From Methylibium sp. Root1272 (GTDB lineage: Bacteria > Pseudomonadota > Gammaproteobacteria > Burkholderiales > Burkholderiaceae_C), in contig NZ_LMDY01000012.1 in the NCBI RefSeq assembly GCF_001425905.1, positions 249,734 through 313,733 on the forward strand: DNA of 64,000 bases. The letters run 5' to 3'. Below the pieces are notes generated by a model, which saw only the letters and a program-made list of their open reading frames with translations, was not told the origin of the DNA and did not search any database. Made by a program: the position numbers and the translations under genes. Shown here one piece after another: positions 46,772 to 56,130 of the stretch (position 1 is its first letter; each line of letters begins with the position of its first letter).

Positions 46772-47436
46772 ATCTCTGCCTGTTCGATCTCGACCACACG
46801 CTGCTGCCGCTGGATTCCGACCACGCCTGGGGCGAGTTCGTCGTGGCGCTGGGCTGGGCCGACGGCCCCGAGCAACGGCGCGCCAACGACGCCTTCTACG
46901 CGCAGTACCAGGACGGCACGCTCGACATCGCGGCGTACGTCGAGTTCGCCACCCGCGCGTGGCGCGCGCGCCCGGCCGCCGAGCAGGCCGCCGCCCACGA
47001 ACGCTTCATGCGCGAACTGATCCGCCCGGCGATCCGGCCCGAGGCGCTGGCGCTGGTGCGCGAGCACCAGCAGCGCGGCGAACTGACCGCCATCGTCACC
47101 GCGACCAACGAGTTCGTCACCCGGCCGATCGCGGCCGCCTTCGGCGTCGAGACGCTGATCGCGGTCGAACTCGAGCGCGACGCGGCGGGCGCCGTCACCG
47201 GCCGCATCCAGGGCACGCCGTCCTTCCGCGAGGGCAAGACAGTGCGTGTGCAGCAGTGGTTGCACGGCCTGGGCCGGCGTGTGCAAGACTCCGAACGCGT
47301 CACCGTCTACAGCGACTCGACCAACGACCTGCCGCTGCTCGAACTCGCGACCCACCCGGTCGCAACCAACCCCTCGCCGGCGCTCGAGGCGATCGCCCGT
47401 GAACGCGGGTGGCCCCTACTGAAACTGTTCCCATGA
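46768..47436 (+). CDS. HAD-IB family phosphatase
   Basis: 222 residues. Nucleophile motif LFDLDHTLLPLDSD (DxDxT), cap-1 helices, then TAIVTATNEF (motif II) and VYSDSTNDLPLL (motif III). HAD-IB enzymes with this sequence pattern act on phosphoserine-like or histidinol-phosphate-type substrates. Starts in an ATGA overlap with hda, ends in one with pcnB. Confidence 0.9.
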   Translation: MNLCLFDLDHTLLPLDSDHAWGEFVVALGWADGPEQRRANDAFYAQYQDGTLDIAAYVEFATRAWRARPAAEQAAAHERFMRELIRPAIRPEALALVREHQQRGELTAIVTATNEFVTRPIAAAFGVETLIAVELERDAAGAVTGRIQGTPSFREGKTVRVQQWLHGLGRRVQDSERVTVYSDSTNDLPLLELATHPVATNPSPALEAIARERGWPLLKLFP

Positions 47437-49040
47437 TCAAGAGACTCATCAACAAGCTGCTCGGCAAGGGCGACGACGGCACGCCGGTGGCACGCCCCGA
47501 CAAGGGCCAGGCCAAGGCCGGCAAGCGCGTCGAGGTGGCGCAGGCCGAGCACGGCATCGACCCGGCACTGGTCGACGACCGCGCGCTGAAGGTCGTGGCC
47601 ACTCTGCACGAGGCCGGCTACGAGGCCTACATCGTCGGTGGCGCGGTGCGCGACATGATGCTGGGGCTGCGGCCCAAGGACTTCGACGTCGCCACCAACG
47701 CGACGCCGGAGCAGGTCAAGGGCCTGTTCCGCCGCGCCTTCATCATCGGGCGGCGCTTTCGCATCGTGCATGTGGTCTACGGCCGCGGGCGCGAGCACGA
47801 GGTCATCGAGGTGTCGACCTTCCGTGCCTACCTCGATTCGGCCGCAGCCGAGCAGGTGGCCGGCAACGAGAAGACCTCCAAGGCCGAGCTGTCCGGCAAG
47901 AGCCACGTGGTGGACGCCAGCGGCCGCGTGCTGCGCGACAACGTCTGGGGCCCGCAGCACGAGGACGCCGCGCGGCGCGACTTCACCGTCAACGCGCTCT
48001 ACTACAACCCGCAGACGCAGATCGTCGTCGACTACCACGGTGGTATCGCCGACGCGAAGAAGCGCCTGCTGCGCATGATCGGCGACCCGGTCACGCGCTA
48101 CCGCGAGGACCCGGTGCGCATCGTCCGCGTGGTGCGCTTCGCGGCCAAGCTGGGCTTCGAGATCGAGCCGAAGACGCGCGCACCGATGCGCGAATGTGCG
48201 GCCCTGCTCGAGGCGGTGCCGATCTCGCGGCTGTTCGACGAGATGATCAAGCTGCTGCAGACCGGCCACGCGCTGGCCTCGATCGCCCAGTTGCGCAAAC
48301 AGGGCCTGCTGGGCGCCGGCCCCGATGCGCCGGGCATCTTCCCGCTGCTCGACGCGGTGCTGGCCGACGCCGAGCGCAACCCGGCCCGCGCCGCCTTCAT
48401 CGACGCCGCGCTGGCCGACACCGACCGCCGAGTCGGTGAGGACAAGCCGGTCGCGCCGAGCTTCCTGCTCGCCTGCCTGCTGTGGCACGAGGTGCTGGTG
48501 GGCTGGGAACGCGCCAAGGCCCAGGGCGAGCCGCCGTTCCCGGCGCTGCAGCTGGCGATCGACGGCGTGTTCGACATGCGCATCGGCGACATCTCGGGCC
48601 GCGGCAAGCTCGGCACCGACATGCGCGAGATCTGGATGATGCAGCCGCGCTTCGAGCGCCGCAGCGGCAGCACGCCGCTGAGCCTGGTGGAGCAGCCGCG
48701 CTTTCGTGCCGGCTTCGACTTCCTGCGCCTGCGCGCCGACACCGGCGAGGTGGAGCCCGAACTCGCCGAGTGGTGGGAGGACTTCTCGCTCGGCGACGAC
48801 GAGGAGCGCCGCGCCTTGCTCGATCTGGCGCGCGAGCAGGACCACGGCCGGCGCGCGGCCGGCGGCGCCGCTGGCCGCAGCGGCGGCCATCCGGCAATCG
48901 CTGGCGGCGAAGTCGTCCCGGACAGTGTCTCCGACGCGCCGGCGAAGAAGCGCCGCCGCCGGCGCCGCAAGCCGGCCGGTGGCGCGGGAGCTGCCGGCGA
49001 GGCGCTGGTGGGCGCATCGGCGGGCGACGGGGACGCCTGA
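47433..49040 (+). CDS. pcnB: Poly(A) polymerase I
   Basis: 535 residues. Class II nucleotidyltransferase active site [27 protein letters not shown] (signature and catalytic DxD), then [16 protein letters not shown] and [12 protein letters not shown]. Adds 3' A-tails that mark RNA for decay. The C-terminus is strongly basic ([12 protein letters not shown]), aiding RNA binding. Overlaps HAD gene by 4 bp; folK follows 2 bp later. Confidence 0.95.
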   Translation: MIKRLINKLLGKGDDGTPVARPDKGQAKAGKRVEVAQAEHGIDPALVDDRALKVVATLHEAGYEAYIVGGAVRDMMLGLRPKDFDVATNATPEQVKGLFRRAFIIGRRFRIVHVVYGRGREHEVIEVSTFRAYLDSAAAEQVAGNEKTSKAELSGKSHVVDASGRVLRDNVWGPQHEDAARRDFTVNALYYNPQTQIVVDYHGGIADAKKRLLRMIGDPVTRYREDPVRIVRVVRFAAKLGFEIEPKTRAPMRECAALLEAVPISRLFDEMIKLLQTGHALASIAQLRKQGLLGAGPDAPGIFPLLDAVLADAERNPARAAFIDAALADTDRRVGEDKPVAPSFLLACLLWHEVLVGWERAKAQGEPPFPALQLAIDGVFDMRIGDISGRGKLGTDMREIWMMQPRFERRSGSTPLSLVEQPRFRAGFDFLRLRADTGEVEPELAEWWEDFSLGDDEERRALLDLAREQDHGRRAAGGAAGRSGGHPAIAGGEVVPDSVSDAPAKKRRRRRRKPAGGAGAAGEALVGASAGDGDA

Positions 49041-49042
49041 GC

Positions 49043-49534
49043 ATGGCGGAAGTGCGGCGGGCCTACGTCGGCCTCGGCGCCAACCTGGGTGATGCGCGGC
49101 TCACCCTGCAGGCCGCACTCGACGCCCTGGCGGCGTTGCCGGACACGCAGCTCGTGGCGGTCTCTTCCCTGTACCGCAGCGCCCCGATCGACTCCAGCGG
49201 CCCCGATTATCTCAATGCCGTCGCGGCGCTGGACACGGCGCTCGAGCCGCACGCGCTGCTGTCCGCGCTGCAGGCCATCGAGCAGGTGCACGGCCGCGAG
49301 CGCCCCTACCGCAACGCGCCGCGCACGCTCGATCTCGACCTGCTTCTGCACGGCGACACGCGCCTCGACACGCCGGTGCTGACGCTGCCGCATCCGCGCC
49401 TCCACCAGCGCGCGTTCGTTCTGCTCCCGCTGGCCGAGATCGCGCCATCGCTGGCGCTGCCGGGCCGCGGCGCCGTGGCCGACTGGCTGCCGGGCGTTGC
49501 CGACCAGGCCGTCGAGCGCTGTCCCTCCGACTGA
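49043..49534 (+). CDS. folK: HPPK (7,8-dihydro-6-hydroxymethylpterin pyrophosphokinase)
   Basis: 163 residues. [16 protein letters not shown] start, [20 protein letters not shown], and [12 protein letters not shown] with the Mg-binding Asp pair. Transfers pyrophosphate to hydroxymethyl-dihydropterin in folate synthesis. The pcnB-folK order is common in proteobacteria. Confidence 0.95.
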   Translation: MAEVRRAYVGLGANLGDARLTLQAALDALAALPDTQLVAVSSLYRSAPIDSSGPDYLNAVAALDTALEPHALLSALQAIEQVHGRERPYRNAPRTLDLDLLLHGDTRLDTPVLTLPHPRLHQRAFVLLPLAEIAPSLALPGRGAVADWLPGVADQAVERCPSD

Positions 49535-49543
49535 AAGCCGCGC

Positions 49544-49900
49544 ATGAACCTGTCCTTGCCGATCCCGTTGCAGACCATCCTGCTGCTGACCGCGTCCAAC
49601 GTCTTCATGACCTTCGCGTGGTACGGCCACCTGAAGAACCTGGCCGACCGGCCCTGGTACGTGGCGGCCCTGCTGAGCTGGGGCATCGCCCTGTTCGAGT
49701 ACATGCTCATGGTGCCGGCCAATCGCATCGGCGTGCAGCAGTTCAGCGTCGGGCAGCTGAAGATCATCCAGGAGGTCGTGACGCTGAGCGTGTTCGTGCC
49801 GTTCGCGGTGTTCTACCTGCGCGAGCCGCTGAAGCTCGACTACCTGTGGGCCGGCCTGTGCCTGGTGGGAGCGGTGTACTTCATGTTCCGGTCGTCATGA
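49544..49900 (+). CDS. DUF486/DMT-like small membrane protein
   Basis: 118 residues with four membrane helices. The whole length fits DUF486 (TASNVFMTFAWYGHLKNL; FEYMLMVPANRIGVQQFSVGQLKIIQE). Homologous to small multidrug-type DMT proteins; function unknown. Overlaps the deoxynucleoside kinase start by 4 bp. Confidence 0.88.
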   Translation: MNLSLPIPLQTILLLTASNVFMTFAWYGHLKNLADRPWYVAALLSWGIALFEYMLMVPANRIGVQQFSVGQLKIIQEVVTLSVFVPFAVFYLREPLKLDYLWAGLCLVGAVYFMFRSS

Positions 49901-50637
49901 GCGCTGCAGCCGGGATGCGCTTCGCGCACGTGGTGGTGGAAGGGCCCATCGGCGTGGGCAAGACCACGCTCGCCCGCTCGCTGGCGGCTCACTGGGGCGC
50001 CAGACTGGTGCTGGAGCAGCCAACCGAGAACCCCTACCTCGCGCGCTTCTACGAGCACATGGGGACGCCGCAGGGCCGCGGCCGCGGCAACCCGCTGGCG
50101 CTGCAGACCCAGCTCAGCTTCCTGTTCCAGCGCGTCGAGCAGATGAAGGAGCTGGGGCAGGGCGGCATGTTCGACCACGGCGTGGTGAGCGACTTCCTGT
50201 TCGCCAAGGATGCGATCTTCGCGATGCTCACGCTGGGCGACGAGGACCTCGCGCTCTACCGGCAGATCTACAAGCGCCACAGCGCGCAGGCACCGCAGCC
50301 CGACCTGGTGATCTGGCTGCAGGCGGAGCCCGATGTACTGATGGCGCGCATCCGCCGCCGCGGCATCGAGATGGAGCGCCACATCACCGAGGACTACCTG
50401 GGCTCGCTGTGCCGCGGCTACGTGCGCTACTTCGCCAACCACCGGGGCGCGCCGGTGTTGGCGATCAACACCGAGGTCTTCCACCCCAGCGAGAACCCGG
50501 CCGACTTCCGGCGGCTGCTCGATCGCATCGATGACTTCAAGGGGCCGTTCGAGCTCTTCGACCCGCCGGACCCGCCCGGTCGGGGCGCCGATGGACAGAT
50601 CGGCGACACCGTCGCCGGGGGGCTGATCGAACTGTGA
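49897..50637 (+). CDS. Deoxynucleoside (deoxyadenosine/deoxyguanosine-type) kinase
   Basis: 246 residues. P-loop VEGPIGVGKTTLARSLA, the base/ribose segment SFLFQRVEQMKEL, SDFLFAKDAIFA, the LID-type Arg cluster ARIRRRGIEMER. Salvages purine or pyrimidine deoxynucleosides with ATP. In many Burkholderiales it sits between folK and panB; panB is missing here. Its stop lies inside a Pho-box-like repeat. Confidence 0.88.
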   Translation: MSAAAGMRFAHVVVEGPIGVGKTTLARSLAAHWGARLVLEQPTENPYLARFYEHMGTPQGRGRGNPLALQTQLSFLFQRVEQMKELGQGGMFDHGVVSDFLFAKDAIFAMLTLGDEDLALYRQIYKRHSAQAPQPDLVIWLQAEPDVLMARIRRRGIEMERHITEDYLGSLCRGYVRYFANHRGAPVLAINTEVFHPSENPADFRRLLDRIDDFKGPFELFDPPDPPGRGADGQIGDTVAGGLIEL

Positions 50638-50652
50638 CAGTAATGTGACAAT
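50632..50652. promoter_or_regulatory. Pho-box-like direct repeat upstream of DUF47-pit
   Basis: TGTGACA at 50633-50639 and at 50644-50650, 11-bp period, 4-nt spacer GTAA. Read on the minus strand it is TTGTCAC-ATTA-CTGTCAC, near the PhoB consensus CTGTCAT-N4-CTGTCAT. Lies about 50-70 nt before the DUF47 start. Confidence 0.55.
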
Positions 50653-50703
50653 CCGCCTCGCGCGGCGCCGGCCCTCGGCACCGCACCCGTTCCTGGAGCG
50701 TCC

Positions 50704-51351
50704 ATGCTGTTCGGCAAGCTGCTGCCGCGTGAAGGCAATTTCTTCGAGTTGTTCAACCAGCATGGCGAGCACATCGTCGAAGGCGCGCGCGCCTTCATCG
50801 CGATGATCGAGCACTATGCCGACGTGCCCGAGCGCGAGCGTCACGCCGCCGCCGTGATCTCGGCCGAGCAGAAGGCCGACAAGATCACGGCCGAGGTCAA
50901 CCGCCTGCTGCACAAGACCTTCATCACGCCGCTCGACCGCGAGCAGATCCACGGCCTGATCAACGCGATGGACGACGTGCTCGACCTGCTGCAGGACACG
51001 ACCGAGACGATGAGCCTCTACGACGTGCGCCGCATGACCGAGGAGACGCTGCGCCTGGGCCAGCTCAGCGCGCGCTGCTGCGAGCGGGTGCGCGACGTGG
51101 TGGCTCTGCTGCCGCGCATCAGCGAGCCCAGTGCGGTGGAGGCGGCGATGAAGACCTGCGAGGAGATCGACCACCTGGAGAGCGACGCCGACCGCGTGAT
51201 GCGCTCGGCCATGAGCAAGCTGTTCCGAGAGGAGCCCGACGTGCGCGAGCTGATCAAGCTCAAGGCGATCTACGAGATGCTCGAATCGATCACCGACCGC
51301 TGCGAGGACGTGGCCAATCTGATCGAGGGCATCGTCCTCGAGAACTCCTGA
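50704..51351 (+). CDS. DUF47 family (PhoU-like) phosphate transport accessory protein
   Basis: 215 residues, all-helical. Begins FGKLLPREGNFFELFNQHGEH and has FITPLDREQIHGLINAMDDVLDLL, both family signatures. DUF47 proteins are encoded next to pit and control low-affinity phosphate uptake. GGAG ribosome site, ATG at 50704; pit starts 8 bp after its stop. Confidence 0.93.
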   Translation: MLFGKLLPREGNFFELFNQHGEHIVEGARAFIAMIEHYADVPERERHAAAVISAEQKADKITAEVNRLLHKTFITPLDREQIHGLINAMDDVLDLLQDTTETMSLYDVRRMTEETLRLGQLSARCCERVRDVVALLPRISEPSAVEAAMKTCEEIDHLESDADRVMRSAMSKLFREEPDVRELIKLKAIYEMLESITDRCEDVANLIEGIVLENS

Positions 51352-51359
51352 GACCGTCC

Positions 51360-52370
51360 GTGGAGGCGGTCCAAATCAGCTTCTGGGTCGTCGCATTGCT
51401 GGTTCTTCTGGCGATCGCGTTCGACTTCATGAACGGCTTCCACGACGCGGCGAACTCGATCGCCACCGTCGTCTCGACCGGCGTGCTCAAGCCGCAGCAG
51501 GCGGTGGTGTTCGCGGCCGCCTTCAACTTCATCGCGATCTTCGTCTTCCACCTGTCGGTGGCGGCCACCGTCGGCAAGGGCATCGTGCAGCCGGGCATCG
51601 TCGACCCGAACGTGGTGTTCGGCGCGTTGGTCGGGGCGATCGCCTGGAACCTGATCACCTGGTACTACGGCATCCCGTCGTCGAGCTCGCACGCACTGAT
51701 CGGCGGCATCGTCGGGGCGGTGATCGCGAAGGCCGGCCCCGATGCACTGGTGCTGGCGGGCGTGCTGAAGACGGTCGCCTTCATCCTCGTCTCGCCGCTG
51801 CTCGGCTTCGTGCTGGGCTCGGGCCTGATGGTCGCGGTGGCCTGGCTGTTCCGCGGCAAGACGCCGCTGCGCATCGACCGCTGGTTCCGCCGCGCCCAGC
51901 TGGTGTCGGCCGGCATGTACAGCCTGGGCCATGGCGGCAACGATGCGCAGAAGACCATCGGCATCATCTGGATGCTGCTGATCGCCTCGGGCTACGCGGC
52001 GGCCAGTGACACATCGCCGCCGTGGTGGGCGATCTGGTCCTGCTACATCGCGATCGCGCTCGGCACCATGTTCGGCGGCTGGCGCATCGTCAAGACGATG
52101 GGGCAGAAGATCACCAAGCTCAAGCCGGTGGGCGGCTTCTGCGCCGAGACCGGCGGGGCGATCACGCTGTTCCTCGCCACCGGGCTGGGCATCCCGGTGT
52201 CGACCACGCACACCATCACCGGCGCGATCGTCGGGGTGGGCTCCACGCACCGCCTGTCGGCGGTGCGCTGGGGCATTGCGGGGCGGATCGTCTGGGCCTG
52301 GATCTTCACGATCCCCGCCTCGGCGCTGATCGCAGCGGTGTTCTACGGGCTGAGCCTGCTGGTGTTCTGA
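51360..52370 (+). CDS. pit: Low-affinity inorganic phosphate transporter (PiT)
   Basis: 336 residues from a GTG at 51360. PiT repeats: FDFMNGFHDAANSIATVVSTG near the N-terminus and SLGHGGNDAQKTIGII in the second half, with ten or so membrane helices. Moves phosphate or metal-phosphate with protons. Operon with DUF47. Confidence 0.95.
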   Translation: MEAVQISFWVVALLVLLAIAFDFMNGFHDAANSIATVVSTGVLKPQQAVVFAAAFNFIAIFVFHLSVAATVGKGIVQPGIVDPNVVFGALVGAIAWNLITWYYGIPSSSSHALIGGIVGAVIAKAGPDALVLAGVLKTVAFILVSPLLGFVLGSGLMVAVAWLFRGKTPLRIDRWFRRAQLVSAGMYSLGHGGNDAQKTIGIIWMLLIASGYAAASDTSPPWWAIWSCYIAIALGTMFGGWRIVKTMGQKITKLKPVGGFCAETGGAITLFLATGLGIPVSTTHTITGAIVGVGSTHRLSAVRWGIAGRIVWAWIFTIPASALIAAVFYGLSLLVF

Positions 52371-52416
52371 GCTGACGCAGCGCGGCCCGCAGCGCGCGCC
52401 GCATCTCCAGCGCTCA

Positions 52417-52938
52417 CTACTTCTTCTCGACCAGCTTCTTCAGGTTCGCGAGCCCGGACTGGTAGACGCCGGTCACGGCCTTGACGGCCGCCTCGTCGTT
52501 CTGGTCCGGCGGCGGATCGTTGTTCGGGAAGCCGCGGTAGAACGCACCGCGCCACTCGACGGTGCTCTTGGCGCCGTCGCCGCTGACGGTGAGGGTCGAG
52601 GTGTAGTTGGTGACCGGCAGCGCGCCGCCGTCCTTGGCGCGGTAGGTGTAGCTCCTGCCTTCCGCGTTGTAGCGCTCGAGCGACTCGACGAGGCTGCCGC
52701 CGCCCTTGATCTTGACGGTGCGCACCGAGCCTTCGGTGTTGCCCTTGTCGGCCGGGCTCTCGGCCACGGCGGGGTGCCACTTCGCGAGCGCGTCGAAGTC
52801 CTTGATCTGCGCCCACACCGCATCGGCCGGCGCGTCGATCGTGATCTTCTCGACCACCTTCTGACGTGTCGGGCCGTGGGCGAGCGCCACGCTGGAAGCC
52901 AGTGTCAGTGCCGCGAGGGCGAGCCACCGTGAAAACAT
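52417..52938 (-). CDS. SRPBCC family protein, exported
   Basis: 173 residues with a signal peptide (LALAALTLASSVALAHG). The START/SRPBCC fold is seen in ITIDAPADAVWAQIKDFDALAKWHP and later strands. It would bind a hydrophobic ligand in the periplasm; no known substrate. ATG at 52938 with GGAGA. Followed upstream on the strand by the YVTN gene (58 bp), so the two may be a unit. Confidence 0.83.
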   Translation of the reverse strand: MFSRWLALAALTLASSVALAHGPTRQKVVEKITIDAPADAVWAQIKDFDALAKWHPAVAESPADKGNTEGSVRTVKIKGGGSLVESLERYNAEGRSYTYRAKDGGALPVTNYTSTLTVSGDGAKSTVEWRGAFYRGFPNNDPPPDQNDEAAVKAVTGVYQSGLANLKKLVEKK

Positions 52939-52996
52939 CGAAAGTCTCCTGTCTGTTGGGGGAACACAAGGCGCAGGGCGGGAGCCCTGCATCGAA

Positions 52997-53989
52997 TCAG
53001 GGTGCGACCGGTGCACCGACGAAGGCGCCGAAGCCGCGCGGGTTGCTGCCGGTGTTCACGCGGCGCAAGAGTTGTCCGGTGGCCGCATCGAGCACCGAAA
53101 CATTCTCATCCATCCAGTTCACCACCAGCACGTGGTCGCCTGAGGAGGCTACGCCTTCCGGGTAGCCGAAGCCCGTCAGGGTCTGTACCAGCGTGAGTGT
53201 GTCGGGATCGACCACCGACACCGTGTCGTCGCGCTGATTGGTGACGTACAGGCGCCGGCCGCCCTGCGCCAGTGCGGCGCCGTAGGGCGCCTTGCCCACC
53301 TTCACGCGACCGGCGACGCGCGGCGCCGCGGCGTCGCGCACGTCGATGGCCGTCAGGTCGTCGCTGTAGACGTTCAACGCATACAGCCGCTGGCGCGCGG
53401 CATCGAACAGCAGTGCGAAGGGGTGTTCGCCGACCGGCACCCGGGCCCGCACGGTGGCGCTGGCCACGTCGACCAGCGCCACGAGGTTGTCGTCGCGCTC
53501 GGCCACGTAGACGGTCGCGCCGTCGGCCGCTACCGCCACGCCGGCCGGCGCGCGGCCCAGCGGCACGCGCAGGGTTTCCTGGTGCGTGGTGGTGTCGAAG
53601 CCCAGCAGGTGCCGGCCGAACCAGTCGGCCACGTAGACGCGCCGCCCGTCGGCCGAGGCATCGATGCCGACCGCGCCCTGGCCGGCCGGCAGCGTGTCGA
53701 TCACGCGCTGCGTGCGCATGTCGATCACCGATACGGCATTGCTGTCCGGCGCGGTGACGAACACCTTGCCGACCCGCCCGACCGCCACCACGCCGGCCGG
53801 CGAGCGGGCGACCGGGATGGTCGCCGTCACGCGGTCGGTCGCCAGGTCGATCACCGACACGCTGTGGTCGCCCTGGTTGGTGATGTAGGCATAGGGCGCG
53901 GCGGGGGCGGCCGTTGCCAGCATCAGCAGCGCCAGCAGCGCGATCGTGCGCGGTTCGGGGGTCGCCGCAGGCCGGAAAGGGAATGACAT
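52997..53989 (-). CDS. YVTN/YncE-like beta-propeller protein, exported
   Basis: 330 residues, signal peptide about 15-31 (ALLALLMLATAAPAAP). About seven 40-residue repeats of the kind AYITNQGDHSVSVIDLATDRVTATIPV, RRLYVTNQRDDTVSVVDP. Family members are periplasmic or surface propellers; a few are linked to PQQ dehydrogenase systems, but nothing here shows that. Possibly cotranscribed with the SRPBCC gene downstream. Confidence 0.87.
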   Translation of the reverse strand: MSFPFRPAATPEPRTIALLALLMLATAAPAAPYAYITNQGDHSVSVIDLATDRVTATIPVARSPAGVVAVGRVGKVFVTAPDSNAVSVIDMRTQRVIDTLPAGQGAVGIDASADGRRVYVADWFGRHLLGFDTTTHQETLRVPLGRAPAGVAVAADGATVYVAERDDNLVALVDVASATVRARVPVGEHPFALLFDAARQRLYALNVYSDDLTAIDVRDAAAPRVAGRVKVGKAPYGAALAQGGRRLYVTNQRDDTVSVVDPDTLTLVQTLTGFGYPEGVASSGDHVLVVNWMDENVSVLDAATGQLLRRVNTGSNPRGFGAFVGAPVAP

Positions 53990-54206
53990 GGCGGGACGAT
54001 ACCAACGCTCGCCGCCGTCGCCCGGTCAAAGTCCTGCCGCGCCGAAGGGCTGTCGGCGGCCGGGCGGTCATCGAAACGTCATGCGCCGGACGCCGGCGCG
54101 TCATCGGCCGGCGTGACCATGGCGGTCCATGCGATGGGCGTCTCTTTCCTTTCGAACCATGGGCACGCGCCTGGCGGCCGAGTCGGTCGCCTCGCGCCTC
54201 TCGCCC

Positions 54207-55052
54207 ATGGCGACACTGCCTTCGTCGGATGATGAAGGGGAGGGGCGGTTGCAGGTCCGCAGCGTCTGGATCTCCGACGTGCACCTGGGCACGCCGGGCT
54301 GCCAGGCGGCCGCGCTGCTCGACTTCCTGAAGACCGTCGACAGCCGTCACCTCTACCTCGTCGGCGACATCATCGACGGCTGGCAGCTGCGGCGAAGCTG
54401 GTACTGGCCGCAGGCGCACAACGACGTGGTGCAGAAGCTGCTGCGCAAGGCGCGCAAGGGCACCCGCGTGGTGTTCGTGCCCGGCAACCACGACGAGTTC
54501 GCGCGCAAGTACCTGGGCCACAGCTTCGGCGGCATCGAGGTGGTGGACGACTGCGTCCACACCACCGTCGACGGCCGGCAGCTGTGGATCACCCACGGCG
54601 ACTACTTCGACGGCGTGATCCAGTGCGCCAAGTGGCTGGCCTACGTGGGTGACTCGGCCTACGAGTTCACGCTGCGGCTGAACCGGCACTTCAATTCGCT
54701 GCGCGCCCGGCTCGGGCTGCCGTACTGGAGCCTGTCGAAGTACCTGAAGCTCAAGGTCAAGCGCGCGGTCAGCTTCATCGGCGACTTCGAGCAGGCGGTC
54801 GCGCGCGAGGCGCGCCGGCGCGGCGTGCAGGGCGTGGTCTGCGGCCACATCCACCACGCGGAGCTGCGCGACATCGACGGCATCCTCTACGCCAACGACG
54901 GCGACTGGGTCGAGAGCCTCACCGCGCTCGTCGAGCATGTCGACGGCCGGCTCGAGATCCTGGACTGGGGTGATCGCGCCGCGTGGGGCGCCAAGGCCTC
55001 GGCGCAGGCCGTGGTGAGCACCGGGCCTGCGGCGGCGGGGGTCGGCGCATGA
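54207..55052 (+). CDS. LpxH-like UDP-2,3-diacylglucosamine diphosphatase/phosphoesterase
   Basis: 281 residues from ATG 54207; ATGs at 54159 and 54129 give longer forms, but none has a good ribosome site. Calcineurin-like motifs WISDVHLGT, VGDIIDGW, VPGNHDE, and GHIHHAELR are all present, and HGDYFDGVI follows. Close to the LpxH-type family that often pairs with a GT4 glycosyltransferase in betaproteobacteria. Its ATGA overlap with the glycosyltransferase implies joint action in the envelope. Confidence 0.85.
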   Translation: MATLPSSDDEGEGRLQVRSVWISDVHLGTPGCQAAALLDFLKTVDSRHLYLVGDIIDGWQLRRSWYWPQAHNDVVQKLLRKARKGTRVVFVPGNHDEFARKYLGHSFGGIEVVDDCVHTTVDGRQLWITHGDYFDGVIQCAKWLAYVGDSAYEFTLRLNRHFNSLRARLGLPYWSLSKYLKLKVKRAVSFIGDFEQAVAREARRRGVQGVVCGHIHHAELRDIDGILYANDGDWVESLTALVEHVDGRLEILDWGDRAAWGAKASAQAVVSTGPAAAGVGA

Positions 55053-56119
55053 AGCTGCTGCTGGTCACCGACGCCTGGCACCCGCAGGTGAATGGAGTCG
55101 TCACGACGCTGGTCGAACTGGTGGACGGCCTGCGCCAGCGCGGGCACGAGGTCGAGGTGATCGACCCCTCGGGCTTCCGCCGCTTCGCCTGCCCCGGCTA
55201 CCGCGAGATCGAGCTGGCGTGGCGCCCCGGCGCCGAGGTGGCGCGCCGCATTGACGCGGCCAGCGCCGATGCGATCCACATCGCCACCGAAGGGCCGCTC
55301 GGCGGCGCGGCGCGCCGGCACTGCCTGCGGCGCGGCCTGGCCTTCACCACGGCCTTCCACACCCGCTTCCCCGACATCCTGGCCAAGGCGCTGCACGTGC
55401 CCACGGCTTGGGGCTACGCGTGGTTCCGGCATTTCCACGGCGCGTCGAGCGGCGTAATGGTGCCGTCGGACGGCATGCGGCGCCTGCTCGAGAGCTACCG
55501 CTTCCCGAAGCTGCGGGCCTGGTCGCACGGCGTCGACCTGCGCCTGTTCTCGCCGGTGGCGGGCAGCGAGTTCGATCTGCCGCGCCCGATCTTCCTGTAT
55601 GTCGGACGGGTGTCGTACGAGAAGAACCTCGAGGCCTTCCTGCAACTCGACCTGCCCGGCAGCAAGCTCGTCTACGGCGTGGGGCCGGTCGAGGCGACGC
55701 TGCGGCGCCAGTACCCGCAGGTGCACTGGCGCGGCCTGGTGCCGCGCACGTCGCTGCCGGCGATCTACAGCGCGGCCGATGTGTTCGTGTTCCCGAGCCG
55801 TTCCGAGACCTTCGGGCTGGTGATGCTCGAGGCCATGGCCTGCGGCACGCCGGTCGCGGCCTACCCGGTCGCCGGCCCGCTGGACGTGGTGGGCGACTCG
55901 CGCGGCGGCGTGCTGCACGAGGACCTGCGCACCGCCGCGCTGCGCGCGATGGAGCTGCCGCGGGAAGGCGCCCGGGCGCGCGCCCTGCAGTTCGACTGGT
56001 CCTCGGTGTGCGAGCAGTTCATCAGCCTGCTGGTGCCGGCCCACCGGCAGGCGCGGATGCGGCCGGACGCCGCATCACCCGACGCTGTGAATGCCGTCGC
56101 TCCGGCCCAGCGGGCCTGA
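55049..56119 (+). CDS. GT4 glycosyltransferase (MgtA/PimB-like)
   Basis: 356 residues, GT-B fold. N-terminal DAWHPQVNGVVTTLVELVDG and C-terminal donor motif SRSETFGLVMLEAMACGTP (E-x7-E) are typical for GT4 alpha-mannosyl/glucosyl transferases acting on lipid acceptors. Translationally coupled to the preceding phosphoesterase, so it may glycosylate a membrane lipid. Confidence 0.88.
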   Translation: MKLLLVTDAWHPQVNGVVTTLVELVDGLRQRGHEVEVIDPSGFRRFACPGYREIELAWRPGAEVARRIDAASADAIHIATEGPLGGAARRHCLRRGLAFTTAFHTRFPDILAKALHVPTAWGYAWFRHFHGASSGVMVPSDGMRRLLESYRFPKLRAWSHGVDLRLFSPVAGSEFDLPRPIFLYVGRVSYEKNLEAFLQLDLPGSKLVYGVGPVEATLRRQYPQVHWRGLVPRTSLPAIYSAADVFVFPSRSETFGLVMLEAMACGTPVAAYPVAGPLDVVGDSRGGVLHEDLRTAALRAMELPREGARARALQFDWSSVCEQFISLLVPAHRQARMRPDAASPDAVNAVAPAQRA

Positions 56120-56130
56120 GCTCCGTTCCG

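Noticed and set aside
52997-53989. YVTN propeller as part of a quinoprotein dehydrogenase linked to pqqA
   Set aside because: It is 29 kb from pqqA, and no dehydrogenase or cytochrome gene is next to it; only a general propeller assignment is supported.
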